NCBI GenBank assembly: GCA_036556425.1
Contig: DATBJJ010000122.1
Coordinates: 23,336-87,335, forward strand
Length of the DNA stretch: 64,000 nt
From: DATBJJ01 sp036556425
Lineage (GTDB): Bacteria > Acidobacteriota > Vicinamibacteria > Vicinamibacterales > 2-12-FULL-66-21
Direction: 5' to 3'
The notes beneath the pieces are model-generated. The model was not told the origin of the DNA and ran no database searches. It worked only from the letters and a program-made list of their open reading frames with translations. Both the position numbers and the translations under genes were made by a program. Below are positions 58,626-64,000 of this stretch, piece after piece (the stretch's first letter is position 1; every line of letters begins with the position of its first letter).

Positions 58626-61283
58626 TTACGAATCCGCTCGCAGCATAGCCGAGGGATCGACGCGAGCCGCGCGGCGGGCCGGAGCGACCGCAGCCAGCGC
58701 GACAGCCGCGGCAATGAGCGCGACGCTCGCGGTGAAGGCCCATGGGTCGATCACGGAGACGTTCGCGAGCCTCACGAACGCGCTGAGGATCTTCATCACG
58801 CTGAATCCAAGCAGCAAGCCGATGGCCGTCCCGATCGCGGCCAATCGCGCCGACTGCGCCAGCACGAGCCGCCGCACGGCCGCCGTCGTCGCGCCGAGCG
58901 CCATGCGGACGCCGATCTCCTGCGTGCGTTGCCCGAAGGTGTACGTGAGCACGCCGTAGATTCCGGAAATGCTCAATGCCAACGCGATCGCGCTCAAGAA
59001 CGACCCGAGCCAGGATGCCGCGCGGATCGGAAACAGCTGCAGTGCGATCATCTCCTCGACAGGCATCACGTCGAAGCTGATTGGATCCGGTTGCGCCCGC
59101 TGCAGGATCGTTCGAGTCGTTTCCGCCGTCACGCCGGAATGACGGCCGCGCACCAAGAGTGATTCCGCGCGCGCGCCACTCGCGCTCGTCGGAAGATAAA
59201 CGTGCAGCTTGTCGGTGCCTTGATACACGAAGCCGCTGACGATGCTCTTCGTGACGCCGACCACCGTGACGACGAGACCGCCCGCCACGTCGTCCTCCGC
59301 ACGCCGGAGAACCCACACCCTGTCGGCAACCGCGATCCGTGGGCCAGGCGGCTCGAGATTCAGACGAAGCGTCTTGCCAAGCGGATCCTCGCCGGGCCAG
59401 AGTGCGTCCGCGCCGGACTGACTCACAATCGCAACGGGTCGCTCTTGTGCCGCTTCATCCGGGGAAAAACCGCGGCCGCGGAGGATGGGCATTCCCAACA
59501 GCTCGAAGTATCCCGGCGACACGAACGTATAGGCCGCGAGGACGAGCCCGCTCGGGGTGCGCACGGGCTCTCTTCTGCTCTCGCCAAACAGCAAATTGCG
59601 GCTCGTGACGACCACATCGGACATTCGCGCGTCGGAGGACAGCGCGTCGACGGCGCGCTTCAGCAGCGCGGAATCGCTTCTCCGCACTCTGACCGAGATT
59701 ACGTCGTCGGGACGAAACCCGAGATCGGCCGACCGAATCGCCGCGCTGTTGCGCACGAGCGTGGCCGCGACGATCAGCAGCAGCAGCGAGACGGCGATCT
59801 GGCTCGTGACGAGGAGATTGCGAAGCGTCGAGCTCTTCACGCCGGCGCTCGGCTGACCGCGGAGCGCATCCGTCAGGGTCAGACGCGTGGCCTGGATCGC
59901 AGGCAGCAGCGCGAAGAAGGTCGTTGTTGCGGCCGCAACGCCCAAGGCGAAGAGGAACACACGAAAGTCGAAGTCGAGCGGCACGAACCGGACGCGCAAC
60001 GCGATCGTCGGCGGCAGCAGAACGACGAAGACATAGGTGCCGAGACGCAGCAGCGCGGCCGCGAGCGCGAGACCGGCCGCACCGGCGAGCATGGCGATGA
60101 GGAGTCCTTCGGTCACCAGTTGGCGCACCACGCGGTTCCGGCTGGCGCCGATCGAGAGGCGAATTCCAATCTCGCGATGCCGGGCGTTCCCGCGCGCGAG
60201 CATGACGTTGGATGCGTTCGCGCAGGCCGCGACCAGCACGAGCACGAACGCCGCGATGACCGGCGACAGCGCTGCGAGACCCTCGAGCGTCACGCGATTC
60301 GGCGTGGCCTGCTGACTGAGCGTCGCGCGCACGGCGTCGATTCGTCCCGCCACGCGCGTTTCGAAAGACTCGAGCGCGACGGACCCTTGCGCCTGTTGCG
60401 CCGTGACGTCGTGCCGGAGGCGAACGATGACGCGCAGCGATCGCGGCTGGGCCGGACCGATCACGTCGTCGCCGGCGATCGCGCCGTGCATCGTGAGGGG
60501 CGTCCACACGTCGCGCGGGATGTCATCGAGGCCGACGAAGTCTGGCGCCATCACGCCAACGATCGTGAGCTTGCGGCCGCTGACTTCGATCTCCCGTCCG
60601 AGCACCGACGGATCGCGATCGAACTGCCGCGTCCACGTTTGATGCGTCAGGACGACGACCGGTCCGCCGCCGATCGGATCCGCGTCCGCCGGCATCAGCG
60701 CGCGGCCGAGCGCGACGCGGGCGCCAAGCATCTCGAAGTAATTCCCGGACACGAAGCCGATCGAGAGATTCCGTCCGTCGAGGGTCGCCGTTCGCGTCGC
60801 CTCGGCGATGACGCCGTCGAACAGGTCTGTTCGTTCCGCGATCTGCTCGTAGTCGCGCCACCGGAAGGCGGATCCGCTCGCCTCCTGCGCGCGCCAGCCG
60901 ACCGCATGCAAACTGTAGGGATCGTGCACGGCGAACGGCCGCAGCACGTACGCGTTGAAGATGGCGAAGATCACCGTCACGAGGCCGAGGCCGACGGCGA
61001 GCGTCAGCACCGTCGTCGCCACGAACGCGCGGCTCTGACGCAGCACGCGCCACGCATACCGCACGTCATGGAGGAACTGCTGGAGCCAAATCGCGCGCTG
61101 CCGCTCGTGGAACTCTTCGCGCGCGCGCGTGACGTTGCCGAACGCGCGCTGCGCGGCGGCGCGGGCCTCTTCAGGCGACAGGCCGTCGTGAATCAGTCGA
61201 TCGGTTTCGTTCTCGATGTGCGCGCGGATCTCGTTCGCGAAGTCGGTGTCGGTTCGCCGGTTCCGCCGCCAACGCAATGCCAT
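58626..61283 (-). CDS. ADOP-type duplicated permease without adjacent PadR
   Basis: An 885-aa permease. The N-terminal prefix domain contains 'DFANEIRAHIENETDRLIH' and 'DGLSPEEARAAAQRAFGN'. Then 'FLHDVRYAWRVLRQSRAFV', TM 'ATTVLTLAVGLGLVTVIFA', periplasmic 'VVVLTHQTWTRQFDRDPSV' and 'SGRKLTIVGVMAPDFVGLD'. TM blocks are 'LSPVIAAFVLVLVAACANA' and 'LSISGIYGVLTYTFGQRTQ', and the ending is 'ARRAARVDPSAMLRADS'. Compared with the others, the first TM lacks the usual 'GIGAN' ('GLGLV'). ATG 61283 was chosen over the slightly longer frame. It is divergent from the NIPSNAP gene. Confidence 0.9.
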   Translation of the reverse strand: MALRWRRNRRTDTDFANEIRAHIENETDRLIHDGLSPEEARAAAQRAFGNVTRAREEFHERQRAIWLQQFLHDVRYAWRVLRQSRAFVATTVLTLAVGLGLVTVIFAIFNAYVLRPFAVHDPYSLHAVGWRAQEASGSAFRWRDYEQIAERTDLFDGVIAEATRTATLDGRNLSIGFVSGNYFEMLGARVALGRALMPADADPIGGGPVVVLTHQTWTRQFDRDPSVLGREIEVSGRKLTIVGVMAPDFVGLDDIPRDVWTPLTMHGAIAGDDVIGPAQPRSLRVIVRLRHDVTAQQAQGSVALESFETRVAGRIDAVRATLSQQATPNRVTLEGLAALSPVIAAFVLVLVAACANASNVMLARGNARHREIGIRLSIGASRNRVVRQLVTEGLLIAMLAGAAGLALAAALLRLGTYVFVVLLPPTIALRVRFVPLDFDFRVFLFALGVAAATTTFFALLPAIQATRLTLTDALRGQPSAGVKSSTLRNLLVTSQIAVSLLLLIVAATLVRNSAAIRSADLGFRPDDVISVRVRRSDSALLKRAVDALSSDARMSDVVVTSRNLLFGESRREPVRTPSGLVLAAYTFVSPGYFELLGMPILRGRGFSPDEAAQERPVAIVSQSGADALWPGEDPLGKTLRLNLEPPGPRIAVADRVWVLRRAEDDVAGGLVVTVVGVTKSIVSGFVYQGTDKLHVYLPTSASGARAESLLVRGRHSGVTAETTRTILQRAQPDPISFDVMPVEEMIALQLFPIRAASWLGSFLSAIALALSISGIYGVLTYTFGQRTQEIGVRMALGATTAAVRRLVLAQSARLAAIGTAIGLLLGFSVMKILSAFVRLANVSVIDPWAFTASVALIAAAVALAAVAPARRAARVDPSAMLRADS

Positions 61284-61378
61284 TGAGCCCGAGTCTCGCA
61301 CCGTCTCGGGTCGAATGTCAACCTGTGATCGACGTCGCGCGGCGTCCGGCTTGAAATGGCGCCGGTTGTCGATCGAGG

Positions 61379-61702
61379 ATGTCGACCATGATCGTTGAGA
61401 TGCGTACCTACAAGCTCAAGCCTGGCCTGCGCGAGCGGTTCATCGAGGTCTTTCGCACGCGATCGATGCCGGCGCATGCGGAAATCGGCATGAAGATTCT
61501 CGGCCCGTTTCGCTCCCTCGAGGACCCGGACACGTGCTTCTTCATGCGCGGCTTCCCCGACCTCGCGTCGCGCGAGCCTATGAAGGCGCAGTTCTACGAA
61601 GGCGATCTATGGAAAGGCGAGCTCGAGAGCATTCTGCTGCCGATGCTCGACCGCTACGAAGTCGTCCTCGTCGACGATCCCGACAATGAGATTCACTGGT
61701 GA
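61379..61702 (+). CDS. NIPSNAP-family protein
   Basis: A 107-aa ferredoxin-like alpha+beta protein. 'IVEMRTYKLKPGLRERFIE' at the start and 'EIGMKILGPFRSLEDPDTC', 'FFMRGFPDLASREPMKAQF' and 'LLPMLDRYEVVLV' are the NIPSNAP pattern. The fold is related to dimeric ferredoxin-like monooxygenases, but bacterial NIPSNAPs have no established reaction. ATG 61379 (or 61388) follows GAGG. It is convergent with the last ADOP gene, 9 bp from its stop. Confidence 0.87.
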   Translation: MSTMIVEMRTYKLKPGLRERFIEVFRTRSMPAHAEIGMKILGPFRSLEDPDTCFFMRGFPDLASREPMKAQFYEGDLWKGELESILLPMLDRYEVVLVDDPDNEIHW

Positions 61703-61711
61703 GGACGTTCG

Positions 61712-64000
61712 TTACTCGTACTTGATCGCCGCCACGGGATCGATGCGCGATGCGCGGCGTGCCGGCGCGTAGGCGGCGATGAAGGCCACGGCAAGGATCG
61801 CAATCGCCGAGCCGGCGAGGATTGGCGGATCCGTCGGCGACAGTTGGAACAACAGTCGCGAGAGGAATTCGCGCGCGGCCCAGCCCGCGGCGATCGCCGC
61901 CGGAACGCCAGCCGCCAGCCCGCCGGCGACGATCGTGACCGCTTCGCCGACGACCATTCGTACCGCTTGACGCGGTCGGGCGCCGAGCGCCATGCGAATC
62001 CCGATTTCTCTCTGGCGCGCCGCGACCATCGATGCCACCGCGCTATAGATGCCAATCGACGCCAGGATCGCTGCGAGGATTCCGAGCGCGCTCGAGAGCG
62101 TCGCCAGCATCCGCTCCTCGACGAGCATCCCCGCGAGGCGGTCGTCGAAGGTCGCGATGGACGGCAGCGGCAGCGCCGGCGCGGCGTCGCGCACTGCGGC
62201 GAACAACGACGGCGCGAGCAACGTGGCGTCGGCGGCGGCCGCGCGGATGAGGAACGCGCCCGCTGGCGCGTCGTTCGCCTGTCGGAACGGTCGATAGATC
62301 ATCAGCGGCGCGTCGCGCCGCAAGCTCGAATACCGGACGTCTTTTACGACGCCGACGATCGTCGCCGGGGCATCGCCCAACAACAGCCGCCGGCCGATGG
62401 GGTCCTCGCCAGGAAAATATCGCCGCCCGACGTTCTCGCTGATCGCGACCACCGTCGGCCGATTGCCGTCGTCGCCCGACTCGATGTCGCGCCCCGCGAG
62501 GATCGGAATCCCCATCGTCTCGAAGAATCGCGGTCCCACGAAGTTGTGGTAGACCGACGCCGTGTCGTGTGGATCCGGCTGACGCCCTTCCACGACGATG
62601 CCGGCGGCCATCGAGAGATCGCCGCCGAGCGGCGCGTCCATGGACATGCTGACGGATCGAACCGATGGGATCGCGCTGAACCGCGCGTGGAGATCGTCGT
62701 AGAGCGATCGAGCGGCCGCACCCCGAATCGAAGGTCCCGTCGACACTCCGAGGAGGAGCACGTGTTCCCGATGGAAGCCGGCGTCGACGGCGCGCAGGTT
62801 CTGCAGCGTGCGGGCGAAGAGCGCCGCGCACGTGATCAGCAGCATGAGGAGCGCCACCTGCACGGCAACCATCGCGCGCGCCCATCGGTTTCTCGCCGCA
62901 TCCGGTCCTGAAGCGTGCCGCTTCAACGACGGTTGGAGATTCGTACGGCTCGCGCCGATTGCCGGCAGAAGTCCGAACAGGACTGCAGTGACGATGGTGA
63001 CGACCGCGGTGAATGCGAGCGTGCGCAGGTTTGGCGCGACGTCGATCGCGATCGGCGTGCGCCCCCGCGACATCATCGCAACGAGAAGATCGGTGACGAC
63101 GTTCGCGAGCAGAAAAGCTGCGGCCCCGCCGACGGCCGCGAGCACCAGACTCTCCGTCAAGAGCTGACGGACGATCCGTCCGCGTGCCGCGCCGAGCGAC
63201 AGCCTCACGGCGATCTCTTGCTGCCTTCCGGTCGATCGCGCGATCAACAACCCTGCGAGGTTGGCGCACGCGACGAGGAGCACCAGGCCCACCGCGGCCA
63301 TCAGAATTCGCAGCGGCGTCGAGAATTGGCGACGGAGCTCGTTCAGCCCCTGCGCGCCGGAGTCAACTTCCAACGTCACCGGGCGCGGCCGCGACTGCGA
63401 TGCGTCTGATGCGTCCCAGCGAACTTGGAGCGCCGCGCGCGCGTGCTCGCGCGACACGCCCGGCTGCAGGCGCCCGATCAGGTAGAGCCATCGCGCTTGG
63501 GGCGCCAGCTTCATCGTGCCGGCCGCGAGCGGAGCGGTGACGTCGACGTCGCGTCCGGGCTGCGTCCCGAAGAACTCTTTCGCGGTGACGCCGACAATCG
63601 TGAACGAGCGTCCCTGCATGTCGAGCGTTCGTCCGAGGACGTTCGGATCGCCCGCGAAGCGCTGCTGCCAGTAGCGATGGCCGATCACGGCGACCGGTTC
63701 GCGATCGCTGTCCGTCAACGTTCGCCCGATCGCCGCGGGCACGCCGACGACCGCGTGATACGTCCCCGAGACGAGCTGCGCGAGCGCGAGCTCGGTCCGC
63801 CCGCCGACGGTGACGTGCGTGTTCAGCAGCGGACGAAACGCCGCGAGGCCCGACAACACGTCGCGGCCCTCGGCAAGATCGAGAACGGCGCCGGACGTGA
63901 ACGGGAAGATATCGCCGCCTGGTCCGTGCAGGCGAAGTACGACGAGCTCGTGCGGCTCACGCACCGGAAGCGTGCGAAGGAGGACGGCGTCCGCGAGCGA
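61712..64000 (-). CDS. ADOP-type duplicated permease, 5' end outside window
   Basis: At least 762 residues of a further ADOP permease; the frame is open to the right edge, where it reads 'SLADAVLLRTLPVREPHEL', the sequence just after the first TM helix of the family. Then 'VAVIGHRYWQQRFAGDPNV', 'MQGRSFTIVGVTAKEFFGT', TM block 'MAAVGLVLLVACANLAGLL', 'VVAISENVGRRYFPGEDP', and last TM block 'ASIGIYSAVASMVAARQRE' ending 'ARRASRIDPVAAIKYE'. It lacks only the N-terminal segment (~100 aa). No ATPase domain. Same strand as the neighbouring ADOP gene, separated by the NIPSNAP gene on the other strand. Confidence 0.92.
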   Translation of the reverse strand, partial: SLADAVLLRTLPVREPHELVVLRLHGPGGDIFPFTSGAVLDLAEGRDVLSGLAAFRPLLNTHVTVGGRTELALAQLVSGTYHAVVGVPAAIGRTLTDSDREPVAVIGHRYWQQRFAGDPNVLGRTLDMQGRSFTIVGVTAKEFFGTQPGRDVDVTAPLAAGTMKLAPQARWLYLIGRLQPGVSREHARAALQVRWDASDASQSRPRPVTLEVDSGAQGLNELRRQFSTPLRILMAAVGLVLLVACANLAGLLIARSTGRQQEIAVRLSLGAARGRIVRQLLTESLVLAAVGGAAAFLLANVVTDLLVAMMSRGRTPIAIDVAPNLRTLAFTAVVTIVTAVLFGLLPAIGASRTNLQPSLKRHASGPDAARNRWARAMVAVQVALLMLLITCAALFARTLQNLRAVDAGFHREHVLLLGVSTGPSIRGAAARSLYDDLHARFSAIPSVRSVSMSMDAPLGGDLSMAAGIVVEGRQPDPHDTASVYHNFVGPRFFETMGIPILAGRDIESGDDGNRPTVVAISENVGRRYFPGEDPIGRRLLLGDAPATIVGVVKDVRYSSLRRDAPLMIYRPFRQANDAPAGAFLIRAAAADATLLAPSLFAAVRDAAPALPLPSIATFDDRLAGMLVEERMLATLSSALGILAAILASIGIYSAVASMVAARQREIGIRMALGARPRQAVRMVVGEAVTIVAGGLAAGVPAAIAAGWAAREFLSRLLFQLSPTDPPILAGSAIAILAVAFIAAYAPARRASRIDPVAAIKYE

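Noticed and set aside
58388..58714. 108-codon minus-strand frame between the propeller and ADOP genes
   Set aside because: It reads into the ADOP gene in another frame and its sequence is Arg/Ser-rich without motif.

Overview
The window is GC-rich and densely packed, and comes from a diderm bacterium. It holds outer-membrane barrels (Omp85-type and a barrel-tailed peptidase), a lipobox protein and PE synthesis genes. Five very large ABC-type permeases match the 'acidobacterial duplicated orphan permease' (ADOP) type, two of them next to PadR regulators, alongside Asp-box propellers. Together these suggest Acidobacteriota, probably a Vicinamibacteria-like lineage. That placement is inference from gene content; there is no rRNA in the window.

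Left third (1-31 kb), mostly housekeeping: the end of a PQQ-type propeller, a PLP aminotransferase, a multi-pass membrane protein, and a giant 12-TM NtrY-like histidine kinase with no response regulator beside it. Next come pssA-psd (phosphatidylethanolamine synthesis), a DUF465 protein, rimI-tsaB, and divergent mutS. mutS is translationally coupled to an orphan peptide-binding lipoprotein and an exported metalloprotease/propeller/barrel fusion. A polyamine pair follows (deoxyhypusine-synthase-like gene plus agmatinase), then a TPR/sigma-54 activator, a PilZ protein, a TldD/PmbA pair, a TPR membrane protein, tRNA-Arg(CCT), apt, acylphosphatase, and a uricase-fold protein that has lost its usual catalytic residues.

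Middle (28-39.6 kb), cell-envelope and secreted proteins: an 11-Asp-box propeller, a 49-aa two-helix membrane protein, and a 390-bp gene-free stretch built around a roughly 30-bp imperfect stem that looks like a structured RNA or small mobile element. Then an Omp85 barrel coupled to a secreted protein with kinase-like D-x4-N ... D-x-G spacing, a BACON-domain protein, an S9 peptidase and a PAP2 phosphatase.

Right third (39.6-64 kb), accessory transport: five ADOP permeases, two PadR regulators (one preceded by a clear CTATAGC dyad), an ABC-2 exporter operon and a NagX-like membrane acyltransferase next to a decayed sugar-dehydrogenase tail. Also here are an in-frame pyruvyltransferase-PhyH dioxygenase fusion with its own internal ribosome binding site, a small winged-helix protein, an M14 carboxypeptidase, a PQQ-type propeller and a NIPSNAP protein.

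Three families of short intergenic repeats (CGCGGAT-type, GAACGAAGAACTAA-type, GGATCCCGAATCCC-type) sit at gene ends. The strongest leads for something new are the structured element at 32.2 kb, the Omp85/kinase-like pair, the divergent uricase, and the pyruvyltransferase-dioxygenase fusion.
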